64,000 nucleotides of DNA, taken from NCBI RefSeq assembly GCF_013401515.1, contig NZ_CP058530.1, positions 62,001-126,000 on the forward strand, in the 5' to 3' direction. The position numbers and the translations under genes are program-made. Shown in pieces: positions 1 through 8,048 of the stretch (position 1 is its first letter; every line of letters begins with the position of its first letter). The notes under the pieces are model-generated. The model was not told where the DNA came from. It worked only from the letters and a program-made list of their open reading frames with translations, and ran no database searches. Source of the DNA: Halorarum halophilum (GTDB lineage: Archaea > Halobacteriota > Halobacteria > Halobacteriales > Haloferacaceae).

Positions 1-57
1 TCCGCCGAGGAACTCGCGGACGACGAGCGCGTCGCGGCGTCGTACCTGGGCGGCTGA
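1..57 (+). CDS. livF: LivF-type branched-chain amino acid ABC transporter ATPase, C-terminal fragment
   Basis: The first 18 codons of the window read in frame to a TGA and end in DDERVAASYLGG. This is the typical tail of LivF/LivG-type ATPases (ERVRxAYLGG), which energise import of branched-chain amino acids, amides or aromatic acids. Only the C-terminus is present; the rest lies left of the window. The gene converges on livM, so it is probably the second ATPase of the transporter whose permeases and binding protein lie to the right on the minus strand. The choice of LivF over LivG rests on livG being found at 8049. Confidence 0.7.
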   Translation, partial: SAEELADDERVAASYLGG

Positions 58-132
58 AGACGGATACTGTTCTGCGGGAGGTGTTCGGAAACCCGAAGGA
101 AGAAAGTGACCCGAACGCGGCGCGGACGCGGA

Positions 133-1143
133 CTATGCGCCCTCTGCCTCGGGTTCCGCGGTCTCGCTCTCCTCGCCGCCGAGGTACCGGTCCTTGATGA
201 GCCCGTACAGGCCGCTCGGGGCGTAGATCATGAACAGGATGATGAGCAGCCCCTCGATCGTCGTCGCGAACTCGCCGGCCACCGCGCGGAGACCGTTGTC
301 GAGCACGAGGAACAGCGCCGCGCCGACGATGGGGCCGAGCATCGTCCCCATCCCGCCGAGGATGACGACGACGAGCGTGTCGATCATCCAGACGACGTTG
401 AGCGTGGACTCGGGGTTCACGTACAGCGTGAACATGGCGTAGATGGCGCCCGTCAGCCCCGCCATGAACGAGGAGATGACGAACGCGTACATCTTGTACT
501 TCAGCGGGTTCACGCCGAGGCTGCTCGCGGCGCCCTCGCCGCCGTGGATGGCCCGCATGCCCAGCCCGAGCCGGCTGTTGACGATGAGGTACGTGCTCGC
601 GACCATGCCGACGGTCGCCGCCACCGCCACGAGGAACATGAGGTCCTCCCCGATGCCTCCCTGGATGAAGTAACCCGACGAGCCGCCGGAGAACTGGCGC
701 TGGTCGAGCAGCACGAGCTGGATGATGGCCGCCAGCGCGAGCGTACCGATGGCGAAGTAGTGGCCGGTCAGCCGGAACATGATGGGCCCGACGGCCAGCG
801 CGACCAGCGCGGCGACGAGCCCGCCACCGACCAGCGCGAGGAGCACCGGCGTCTGGATGGCCTCCGGGAGGCCGGCGCGGGTCGGCGTCGTCAGCCACGC
901 CGCGACGTAGGCGCCGATGCCGAAGAAGGCCGCGTGGCCGAGCGAGATCTGGCCGGCGTAGCCGGCGAGCAGGTTCCACGAGACGCCGAGCATCACGAAC
1001 ACCAGCCCGGTGAACACGATCTCGGTGACGTACGCGGTGGTGGTGAACGGCACCACCGCGAGTGCGAGCACCCCGAAGACGAGGGCAGCGACCCGTCGGC
1101 GGTCCGCGAACAGGTCGCTCCCGGCGAACGGGTTGCCGATCAT
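133..1143 (-). CDS. livM: Branched-chain amino acid-type ABC transporter permease LivM
   Basis: The 336-aa protein has about nine or ten hydrophobic segments and the LivM signature GHAAFFGIGAY near residues 70-80, with the EAA-like cytoplasmic loop in the C-terminal half. With LivH it forms the membrane channel of a HAAT-family importer. It begins with ATG overlapping the livH stop by 4 nt (ATGA), so the two are translationally coupled. The C-terminus is acidic and Glu-rich. The substrate is not fixed by sequence: this family also takes up benzoate-type acids, urea and amides, and the neighbouring gentisate dioxygenase makes an aromatic acid plausible. Confidence 0.93.
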   Translation of the reverse strand: MIGNPFAGSDLFADRRRVAALVFGVLALAVVPFTTTAYVTEIVFTGLVFVMLGVSWNLLAGYAGQISLGHAAFFGIGAYVAAWLTTPTRAGLPEAIQTPVLLALVGGGLVAALVALAVGPIMFRLTGHYFAIGTLALAAIIQLVLLDQRQFSGGSSGYFIQGGIGEDLMFLVAVAATVGMVASTYLIVNSRLGLGMRAIHGGEGAASSLGVNPLKYKMYAFVISSFMAGLTGAIYAMFTLYVNPESTLNVVWMIDTLVVVILGGMGTMLGPIVGAALFLVLDNGLRAVAGEFATTIEGLLIILFMIYAPSGLYGLIKDRYLGGEESETAEPEAEGA

Positions 1144-2024
1144 TCCTCGTCACCCCCGCCGGTGCCGAACAGCCCCTGCGGCCTGACGATGAGCACCACC
1201 AGGAAGATGGTGAAGCTGATGATGTCGCGGATGCCGCCGCCGAGGTACAGCGTGCCGAGGTTCTCCGAGACGCCAAGCAGCAGGCCGCCGACGAGCGTGC
1301 CGGCGACGCTCCCGACGCCGCCGAGGACGACGACGGCGAACGCCTTCAGTAGGTACGACCAGCCGACGAACGGCGTGATGGGGAACAGCATCGACAGCAG
1401 CGCGCCCGCGGCGCCCGCGAGCGCCGTGCCGATGCCGAGCGTGATGACGTAGACGCGATCCGTGTCGATGCCCATGTACCGGGCGGCGTCCCGGTTCTGC
1501 GAGGTCGCGCGGATGGCCTGGCCCGTCGTGGTGTACTGCAGGAACGCCCAGGTCCCCATGATGAGGACGACCGCGACCACGAACGTCACCGTCCGCGGGA
1601 ACGACAGCAGCACCGGCCCGAGTTCGATACCCTGTCCGGGGATACCGATGTCGGTCGACCGGGCGTCGCTGCCGAGGACGATCCGGCCGAGGCTCTGCAG
1701 GACGAGCGCCAGCCCGAACAGCACGATGATCGGCTGTTCGATGCCCTCGCCGACGACGCGCTCGAGCAGCACCTTCTGCAGCGCCATCCCGAGCAGGAAC
1801 AGCAGCACGATGGCGACGAACATGCCGACGAGCGGCGTGATACCCGCCTCCGCGAACAGCAGGATGGCGACGTACGCCCCGATCATGAGCATGTGCCCGT
1901 GCGCGAGGTTTACGATGTCCATGATCCCGAAGACGAGCGAGAGGCCGAGCGCTGCCACGGCGTAGATGCCCCCGAGCAGGAGGCCGTTGACCAGTATCTG
2001 GAGGATCAGTTCAGTTGGCGGCAT
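1140..2024 (-). CDS. livH: Branched-chain amino acid-type ABC transporter permease LivH
   Basis: This 294-aa integral membrane protein carries the LivH signature FGIMDIVNLAHGHMLMIGAY near residues 31-50 and about eight membrane segments. It is the partner permease of LivM, which follows with a 4-nt overlap. A T-rich box (TTTTTA on the minus strand, near 2051-2056) sits about 28 nt upstream of the ATG. The gene may therefore have its own promoter in addition to read-through from livK, whose stop is 49 nt upstream. Confidence 0.93.
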   Translation of the reverse strand: MPPTELILQILVNGLLLGGIYAVAALGLSLVFGIMDIVNLAHGHMLMIGAYVAILLFAEAGITPLVGMFVAIVLLFLLGMALQKVLLERVVGEGIEQPIIVLFGLALVLQSLGRIVLGSDARSTDIGIPGQGIELGPVLLSFPRTVTFVVAVVLIMGTWAFLQYTTTGQAIRATSQNRDAARYMGIDTDRVYVITLGIGTALAGAAGALLSMLFPITPFVGWSYLLKAFAVVVLGGVGSVAGTLVGGLLLGVSENLGTLYLGGGIRDIISFTIFLVVLIVRPQGLFGTGGGDEE

Positions 2025-2072
2025 TGGTGTGTATGGGTGGTCGCATGTGGTAAAAACGGGCCGGTCTCCGGG

Positions 2073-3323
2073 TTACCGCTCGCTCCAGGGGGCCATCGGG
2101 TACTTGAAGTCCATCGCCTCCTCGCCGTCGACGTCGGGGAAGACGGTGTGCTGACCGCCGTCCCACCACTGGCCCGTCGGCGCGGTGAGTTCGCCCTCTG
2201 TCGGCAGCCCGTTGTTCTCGAAGGTGAAGTTCCCGATGACCGTCGCGAACTCCGTCTCGCGGAGCGCCGACTGGAGGTCCTCGGGCGAGGGGGAACTGGC
2301 CGCCTGAACCGCCTGGAGCGCGACCTGCGCGACGTTGTAGGCGCCGCCGACCGCGGTGGGGATGAGCTGCCCCTGGTCCAGGCCGTGCTCCTCCTCGAAG
2401 GCGGTCTTCATCTCGGAGTTGCCGTTACCGGTCATTCCCGGCACCCAGCCGGGACACATGCAGGCGTATGCGCCCTTCTGTCCCAGCGCGGACCACCACG
2501 CCGTCGGGTCGGCCCCACGAACGTACTTCAGCACCTTCGGCGTGTAGTCGTTCGCCTCCATCTGGTTGATCGACGTGATACCGCCGGGCGGCGTCGGGTT
2601 CGAGAGGAGGATCTCCACGTTCTGGCTCTTCGACTGGGAGATCAGCGAGGAGAAGTCCTCGGTGCCCAGCGAGAACGTCTCGCGGAGGACGACCTCGTAG
2701 CCGGCGTCCGAGAGCGTCGACTCCCAGGCGTCCGCCTGCTCGGCGCCCCACCCGGAGTTCGGCTCCCAGATGCCGACGCGACTCGGCCGCTCGCCCTCGG
2801 GGATGAGTTCGAGCAGCCCCATCGTCGAGCGGGCGACGTCGCGGGACTTCGGGAACGGCGAGTAGGTCCACTCGTACCCCTCGTTCCGGTGGGGTCCCTC
2901 GAAGGCGAAGAACGCCCCGAGGAACGGGATGTCCTGGTTCTCGGCGAACGCGCTGCCGGCCGTCACGAGGAGGCTCGAGAAGCTCCCCCAGAGCATGTCG
3001 ACCTCGTTGTTGCTCGTGATCTGCTGGAGGCTCTGTCGCACCTGATCTGCGGAGCTCTCGTCGTCCTGGAGGACGAGTTCGACGTCCTCCTCGAGCTGTT
3101 CGTTCATCAGGGTCTCGCCGAGCCGGTACCCGCGCTCGACGTCCTCCCCGAGCGAGGAGAACTGGCCCGTTCGCGGGACGGTGGCCCCGATGGTGATCGT
3201 GTCGGACTCGCCGCCGCCGCCGATGAGCGTGCAGCCGGCGAGGCTCGACATTCCGACGGTGCCGGCGGCGCCGACCGTCTTGAGGTACGTCCTACGCGAG
3301 GGGTTGCTGGTATTCTCTCCCAT
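2073..3323 (-). CDS. livK: LivK-type ABC transporter substrate-binding lipoprotein
   Basis: The 416-aa protein is a periplasmic-binding-fold receptor of the LivK family (Peripla_BP_6). It opens with a Tat signal (SRRTYLKTVGAAG) and a lipobox ending LAGC, so it should be exported folded and lipid-anchored outside the membrane. The start was set at the ATG immediately before the Tat motif. A longer reading frame with 25 more codons exists but would bury the signal peptide, and a TATA-like box near 3350-3357 fits the shorter start. It leads livK-livH-livM. The N-terminal lobe contains TIGATVPRTGQFSSLGEDVERG, a stretch typical of the family. Confidence 0.93.
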   Translation of the reverse strand: MGENTSNPSRRTYLKTVGAAGTVGMSSLAGCTLIGGGGESDTITIGATVPRTGQFSSLGEDVERGYRLGETLMNEQLEEDVELVLQDDESSADQVRQSLQQITSNNEVDMLWGSFSSLLVTAGSAFAENQDIPFLGAFFAFEGPHRNEGYEWTYSPFPKSRDVARSTMGLLELIPEGERPSRVGIWEPNSGWGAEQADAWESTLSDAGYEVVLRETFSLGTEDFSSLISQSKSQNVEILLSNPTPPGGITSINQMEANDYTPKVLKYVRGADPTAWWSALGQKGAYACMCPGWVPGMTGNGNSEMKTAFEEEHGLDQGQLIPTAVGGAYNVAQVALQAVQAASSPSPEDLQSALRETEFATVIGNFTFENNGLPTEGELTAPTGQWWDGGQHTVFPDVDGEEAMDFKYPMAPWSER

Positions 3324-3571
3324 GCTATGGCCCCTCATCACGGTCATTTGTGTAAAAACATGCGGTTCTTCTCCCCCGTCCCGTCCCGGAACGAGCACGT
3401 CGAACCGTCTCCCGCGGGGACGGTCGTTCGTGGTCAGGGGTATCTGGTCGGTGGCCCGCGGTCGGGGGTGGGGTCGGCGGTGGAGGGATCAGCGATCCGC
3501 TGGATGCGGCGCTCGACGGTCGAAACGCGCGAGGAGGTGGGTTCGGGACGACGACAGCCCCGGAGGTCAGG

Positions 3572-4657
3572 TTACGACGACGGCTCGGCCTCGGCGTAGA
3601 AGTTGAACGCCTCGAACACCGGGCGGTCGGTCATGCCCAGCAGGATCGCCTCGTCGTCCGGCTCGTGGTGGTGGGTCGCGTCCGGCGGCACCACGAAGAT
3701 GTCCCACTGGCTCCACTCCAGCGCCTCGTCGTCGACGTGGGTCGCGCCCTCGCCCTCGATGACGAAGTACACCTCCGTCGCGTTGTGGAAGTGCGGGTCC
3801 GTCGGGCCCTCGTTCAGCAGCTGCGCCCGGAACGACATCGTCGGGAACAGCGGCTCCTTCCCGGTCGCCGGGTTGACGTAGGCGAGGCTGTACCCGTCGT
3901 GCGGGTCGGGTTCGTCGTTGTCGGACCGCTGGCGGAGCGACTCCAGCATCTCGTCCCAGCCGAAGCGGTACGGCGGCGTCGCCTCGCAGTTGCCCTCGAA
4001 CGGGCCGGGGATGGTGCCGTCCGACTTCTCGTCCGCAGGGCGGCCGCGCCCGTACTGGGAGTCCCAGTACCCCTGGGTCTTCGTGACGGGCTGGCGCTCG
4101 AGTTCGTGGTTCTCGAACACCTGCTTCTTGTTCAGCGAGTCGAGGAACAGCGGCAGGTCGAGCACGTCGAGCCAGGCGGCCGTCTCGTCGGAGTCGTTGA
4201 CATGGTCGTGCCACTCCCACTGGGGCGTCGTGATGAGGTCGTTGTTCTCCATCGGGAACTCCTCACCCGCGACGATCGTCTTCATGTCCTCGGTGCCGTC
4301 GATGGTGAACCGCAGGGCGTTCGCCGAGTGCCGGTGGGAGGGCGCCGTCTCGCCGGGCGAGACGGTCTGGACGCCGACGTAGATGGTGTTCGAGATCGCG
4401 TTCCCGATCGCGGTGTTGATCGGGACCGCGACGCGGCGCTGGAACCCCGGCGGCAGGTCGGCGATGGGGACGTCGCGCTCGATGCCGTCAATGGCGGCCT
4501 GGATGTCGTCCCACTTCCAGATGTCGGCTTCCAGGTCGTCGATGACGTTCCCGAAGTCGTCTTCCACCTCCCACAACGGGCGAAGGCCGTGCTCGTCGAG
4601 GATACTCCGGGTGTCCGAACTCATCTCTAGGAGTTCCTCCGGCTCTTGCTGGGCCAT
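3572..4657 (-). CDS. Gentisate 1,2-dioxygenase (bicupin ring-cleavage enzyme)
   Basis: At 361 aa the length fits gentisate dioxygenases (about 340-370 aa). The N-terminal cupin has the metal-binding pattern HRHSANALRF with a later His in WEWHDH; a second cupin near the C-terminus has DPHFHNATEVYFVIEGEG and ATHHHEPD. The family uses Fe(II) to open gentisate (2,5-dihydroxybenzoate) to maleylpyruvate. The start was set at ATG 4657; a longer frame to 4861 lacks family features. A TATA-like box near 4681-4688 supports this. It is codirectional with the zinc ribbon, thioesterase and acyl-CoA synthetase upstream and livKHM downstream. 1-Hydroxy-2-naphthoate dioxygenase is a related alternative. Confidence 0.88.
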   Translation of the reverse strand: MAQQEPEELLEMSSDTRSILDEHGLRPLWEVEDDFGNVIDDLEADIWKWDDIQAAIDGIERDVPIADLPPGFQRRVAVPINTAIGNAISNTIYVGVQTVSPGETAPSHRHSANALRFTIDGTEDMKTIVAGEEFPMENNDLITTPQWEWHDHVNDSDETAAWLDVLDLPLFLDSLNKKQVFENHELERQPVTKTQGYWDSQYGRGRPADEKSDGTIPGPFEGNCEATPPYRFGWDEMLESLRQRSDNDEPDPHDGYSLAYVNPATGKEPLFPTMSFRAQLLNEGPTDPHFHNATEVYFVIEGEGATHVDDEALEWSQWDIFVVPPDATHHHEPDDEAILLGMTDRPVFEAFNFYAEAEPSS

Positions 4658-4799
4658 AGTCAATGATTGGCACAGATTCATCATAAGTGTGTTGGACCGG
4701 GTACCCGACCGACCCCGGTCCCGAACGCCAGCAGGCGGTGCATCGAGGGCGTCGAACGCGGCGTTCCTCGGGGGTGGCGAACGCGCGGCGTTCCCGGCT

Positions 4800-4976
4800 C
4801 TACGCCTCCGCCTGCGCCTCGAAGATCTCGCTGGATCGGTAGACCGACCGGCAGTCCTCACAGACCATCTGTCCCTGGATGGCGTACTCCCAGAGCTTCC
4901 CCCCGCAGTTCAGGCAGTCGAAGTGCGCTCGGACGAACGGGTCGGACTCGGCGTAGATGTTCTCGAAGTCGGCCAT
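4800..4976 (-). CDS. Small zinc-ribbon protein
   Basis: This 58-aa protein has two CxxC knuckles (CLNCGG and CEDC) separated by 18 residues, a one-zinc ribbon. It was started at ATG 4976, with MTM two codons further upstream as an alternative. The function is unknown. It sits between the thioesterase and gentisate dioxygenase on the same strand, so it probably belongs to the catabolic unit. Small zinc ribbons in such clusters can be OB-fold-type accessory proteins of acyl-CoA enzymes or metal-handling partners, but nothing here decides that. Confidence 0.75.
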   Translation of the reverse strand: MADFENIYAESDPFVRAHFDCLNCGGKLWEYAIQGQMVCEDCRSVYRSSEIFEAQAEA

Positions 4977-5340
4977 GGTCACGTGTTGGGTCAGGAGGCC
5001 AAAAAGGGTGCTGTCCGTGTTAATTCGGCGCTAGTTGGAGGGCGGTGCGATCGGTTCGACGTAGGACGCCGACCTTGAAAGCCCCCGTGACGCTCGACTC
5101 CCGGGCCTCGCTGCGCTCCTCGTCACTCGGCCTTCGGCCTCGTTCCTGCGGTGCTTACGTCGTCCGGGTTCGTCGAGCGCCCGGCCCCTTTCAGTCCCAC
5201 CCGACCGTCGCCGCACAGCACCACCCCCTCCCCAACCGATTCGCTCGCTGCGCTCGCTCATTCCTCGCGCGCGTCTGCTCGCCCTCACGGGCTCGCGTCA
5301 CGCGCGCCGAACGGCCAGATGATGGTCGCCGCCGACTGAC
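4977..5340. repeat. Intergenic haloarchaeal repeat-like DNA (palindrome-rich, GC-rich)
   Basis: These 364 bp hold no credible gene: all open frames are basic and Ser/Arg-rich, unlike haloarchaeal proteins. The DNA is full of short palindromes and recurring words, such as GGCCTTCGGCC at 5129-5139 and CGCTCGCTGCGCTCGCTC near 5244-5261, and it contains CCTTTCAGTCCCACCC near 5187-5202. I recognise this word set from dispersed non-coding repeats common in haloarchaeal genomes. The element interrupts an otherwise codirectional gene block. Confidence 0.5.
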
Positions 5341-5760
5341 TCAGTCGTCGGCGTACGGCTCCATCGCCTCGCGGAGGTCGTCGGGCAGATCCATCGACCC
5401 GTCGCCGCCCTGGTGGGCGCACACACGCTGCTCGTACCCCGAGAACGCCACCTCGCCGTCGCAGCGCGCGACGTACTCGAACCGGACGCTACGGGTACCG
5501 AGGCTCGGCGTCAGTTCGACGGTCACGTCGTCGCCCGCCTCGACCGGGCGCTCGAACTCGAAGTTCATCTCGACCAGCGGCAGCCCGAACCCGCGCTCCT
5601 GGGAGATCTCCCAGAACGGGAAGCCGATCTCCTGCATGAACATGTCCGACGTCTCGTGCAGCGCGTCGACGATGCGCGGGTAGTGCGCGATGCCGAACGG
5701 GTCCGTGTCCGAGAACCGGACCGTCCAGACGCGCTCGTACGGCTCGCCCATCTCACTCAC
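5341..5760 (-). CDS. Hot-dog fold acyl-CoA thioesterase (4-hydroxybenzoyl-CoA thioesterase/YbgC family)
   Basis: The 139-aa protein starts with the family block VWTVRFSDTDPFGIAHYPRI, in which the Asp of DTD is the usual catalytic carboxylate; the C-terminal half is a single hot-dog domain. It should hydrolyse an acyl- or aroyl-CoA. It overlaps the end of the ATP-grasp subunit gene by 8 nt if started at 5760; the alternative ATG at 5751 removes the overlap. Placed between a CoA synthetase and gentisate dioxygenase, it could release gentisate from gentisyl-CoA, but that substrate is inferred from context only. Confidence 0.82.
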   Translation of the reverse strand: MSEMGEPYERVWTVRFSDTDPFGIAHYPRIVDALHETSDMFMQEIGFPFWEISQERGFGLPLVEMNFEFERPVEAGDDVTVELTPSLGTRSVRFEYVARCDGEVAFSGYEQRVCAHQGGDGSMDLPDDLREAMEPYADD

Positions 5761-6472
5761 CCCCCTCCAGCAGCACCAGCGCGTCGAGCGCGACCGCCCC
5801 CTCAGAGTCCGCGAGCACCGGGTTCACGTCCACCTCGACGACCTCCTCGCGCTCGACGAGCAGGTCGCCGACCGCGCACACGACGTCCGCGAGCGCGTCC
5901 ACGTCGGCGGCCGGCGCGCCGCGGTACCCCGCCAGCAGCTTCGCCGCGGTCAGCTCCTCGATGGCCTCCCGCGCCTCCGCGCGGTCGAGGGGGGCGAGCC
6001 GGTGGCTCGTGTCCTCGTACACCTCGGTGAAGATCCCCCCGAGCCCCGTCAGCACGACCGGGCCGAACGAGGGGTCGCGCAGGCCGCCGACGATGACCTC
6101 GGTGCCGGCGTCGACGTCGCGGGCCTCCTCGACCAGCACCGCGGCGTCGATGCCCTCCGCCCCGGCGGCGTCGAAGACGCGCTCGGCGGCCGCCTCGACC
6201 GCCTCGCGGGAGTCGAGCCCGAGCGCCACGCCCGCGCCGCCGGCCCACTCGCTCTTGTGGGTGACCGACGGCGAGGACACCTTCAGGACGACCGGGAAGC
6301 CGATATCGGCCGCCGCGTCGGCGGCGGTCGCCGGGTCGTCGGCGACGGCGAACTCGGTCGTCGCGACGCCCGCGTCCGCGAGCAGCGACTTCGCCTCCGC
6401 CTCGGTGAGCGCCGTCCGCCCGGCCGCGCGGGCGGCCTCGATCGGGTCCGCGGCGACGGGCTCCTCAGACAT
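5753..6472 (-). CDS. ADP-forming acyl-CoA synthetase, ATP-grasp (beta) subunit
   Basis: This 239-aa protein matches the ATP-grasp domain of ADP-forming acetyl/acyl-CoA synthetases. It has the early LTEAEAKSLLADAGV helix, the nucleotide-binding FPVVLKVSSPSVTHKSEWAG segment near residues 56-75, and VDVNPVLA near the C-terminus. The family interconverts acyl-CoA + ADP + Pi with acid + CoA + ATP. Its start overlaps the alpha-subunit gene by 8 nt, so the pair is coupled. Separate alpha and beta genes are known in archaea alongside fused versions. Confidence 0.88.
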   Translation of the reverse strand: MSEEPVAADPIEAARAAGRTALTEAEAKSLLADAGVATTEFAVADDPATAADAAADIGFPVVLKVSSPSVTHKSEWAGGAGVALGLDSREAVEAAAERVFDAAGAEGIDAAVLVEEARDVDAGTEVIVGGLRDPSFGPVVLTGLGGIFTEVYEDTSHRLAPLDRAEAREAIEELTAAKLLAGYRGAPAADVDALADVVCAVGDLLVEREEVVEVDVNPVLADSEGAVALDALVLLEGGE

Positions 6473-7841
6473 CGGCGCTCACCTCCTGGTCCGCCGCGGC
6501 GTCACCGAGTTCCGCGTACCTGGCGAGCAGCGCGGTCGCCTCCGCGGCGCGCTCGGGGGAGGTGAACGTCGGCACGCCCGCCTCGCGGAGCGCGGCGAGT
6601 TCGTCGTCCATCGCACCAGGCGGCCCCTCGGTCGCGAACAGCACCGGCTTGTCCACCGTCTCGGCCAGCCCGTCGAGCGTCTCGACCGGGTAGCCGAGCG
6701 CCTCCTCGAACAGTTCGTACACGAGGACGACGTCCACTGCGTCGTCGGCCGCGACCGCCTCGACGACGTCGCCGAACTCCGGCATCGGCCGGCCGGTGTC
6801 GACGGGGTTCCCCGCGAACGTGATGCCCGGGAGGATCCCCTCGACGCGCTCCTGGGTGTCGGCGCCGAGTTCGGGGAGGGTCGCGCCGCCCCGCTGGAGC
6901 CGGTCGGCGATGATGATTCCCGGGCCGGCCTGGGCGGTCACCACGCCCACGTTCGCCCCCGCGGGGACGGGGGAGTTCGCGAGCGCGACGCCGGCGTCGA
7001 GCAGCGCCGAGGTGGAGTCGACCGTCGGGACGCCGTACTGGGCGAACCCGGCGGTGTAGAGGTCGTGGTCGCCCGTGAGCGCGCCCGTGTGCGACTCGGC
7101 GAACTCGCCGACGTCCGACTGGCCGACCTTGTACGCCGTGACGGGCGTCTCGGCCGCGCGGCACGTCTCCAGGAGCGACCGGCCGTCGTCGGTTCCCTCC
7201 ACGTGGAGGACCACGGCGTCGGTGGCCGCGTCGCCGTCGAAGTACTCGATGGCCTCCTCGAAGCCGACGTTCGCCCGGTTGCCCAGTCCGACCATGGCCG
7301 AGATGCCGTTCCCCTCGCGCAGCGCCTGGAACGCGAGCTGGTGGGCGACCCCGCCGCTCTGGGCGACGATGGCGACGTTCCCGGCCGGGAGCTGTTCGAC
7401 CCCGCCCGCGAAGGAGGCGAGCAGGTTCGTGCGCGGGACGACGAAGCCGCTGGTGTTCGGCCCGAGCAGCGCGACGTCGCCCTCGGCCGCGATGTCGACG
7501 ATGCGCTCCTGGAGCTCCTCGCCCTCCTCGCCGGCCTCGGCGAAGCCGCCGGCGTAGATGACCGCACCGCCGACGCCGGCCTCGCCGCACTCCTCGAGCA
7601 CGTCGGGGACGACGGGGCCGGGGACGCAAAGCAGCGCGAGGTCGACCGGCTCGTCCACCTCGGTCACGGACGCGACGAACTCCTCGCCGAGGACGCTTCC
7701 CTCGGCGGAGGGGTTGACGGGGTAGACGCGGCCGTCGAACTCGACCGCGTTCGCCATCGCCTCGTAGCCGATCTTCCCCTCGGTCTTGGAGGCGCCGACG
7801 ACCGCGACGGTCTCCGGTCCGAACAGGCGTGTCAGGTTCAC
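6465..7841 (-). CDS. ADP-forming acyl-CoA synthetase, CoA-binding (alpha) subunit
   Basis: About 458 aa. Residues 1-130 form the CoA-binding Rossmann domain (FGPETVAVVGASKTEGKIGY). Succinyl-CoA-ligase-like domains follow, and SHTGALTGD carries the conserved phospho-histidine. Together with the ATP-grasp subunit it should activate an organic acid to its CoA ester. No ATG lies near the domain edge: the frame is open to ATG 7928, and GTG codons exist at 7865 and 7841. I chose GTG 7841 because the protein then starts where the family normally does and an AT-rich box (7868-7877) lies 27-36 nt upstream. The start is uncertain. Confidence 0.85.
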   Translation of the reverse strand: MNLTRLFGPETVAVVGASKTEGKIGYEAMANAVEFDGRVYPVNPSAEGSVLGEEFVASVTEVDEPVDLALLCVPGPVVPDVLEECGEAGVGGAVIYAGGFAEAGEEGEELQERIVDIAAEGDVALLGPNTSGFVVPRTNLLASFAGGVEQLPAGNVAIVAQSGGVAHQLAFQALREGNGISAMVGLGNRANVGFEEAIEYFDGDAATDAVVLHVEGTDDGRSLLETCRAAETPVTAYKVGQSDVGEFAESHTGALTGDHDLYTAGFAQYGVPTVDSTSALLDAGVALANSPVPAGANVGVVTAQAGPGIIIADRLQRGGATLPELGADTQERVEGILPGITFAGNPVDTGRPMPEFGDVVEAVAADDAVDVVLVYELFEEALGYPVETLDGLAETVDKPVLFATEGPPGAMDDELAALREAGVPTFTSPERAAEATALLARYAELGDAAADQEVSADV

Positions 7842-8014
7842 GCTTTGGACGTTACCCGATGCCACCAAATCGTTTTCCCTGATTGGCTGTGGGTGGATCC
7901 TGTTTTTTCCGTGGAATCGGTGGGCCATGACGAGATGGACCTGCTGTTGTCGGTGTCCTCCGTCTAACTCAGGGCGGCCGATCGAGCCGATGCCATCGGA
8001 ATCATCGAGGAGTA

Positions 8015-8022
8015 GGTTTATG
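8015..8022 (+). promoter_or_regulatory. TATA box of livG
   Basis: GGTTTATG is centred about 30 nt before the livG ATG. That is the distance expected when archaeal transcription starts at or next to the start codon, giving a leaderless mRNA. Confidence 0.6.
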
Positions 8023-8048
8023 CGAGACGATAGTCAACGACTGCCACA

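Noticed and set aside
106-1452. 448-codon plus-strand open frame opposite livM/livH
   Set aside because: It is an Arg/His/Asp-rich shadow of the real minus-strand permeases; high GC leaves the antisense frame open.
5031-5683. Open frames in the repeat-like tract before the thioesterase gene
   Set aside because: Basic, Ser/Arg-rich and driven by palindromic repeats; the thioesterase is on the other strand.
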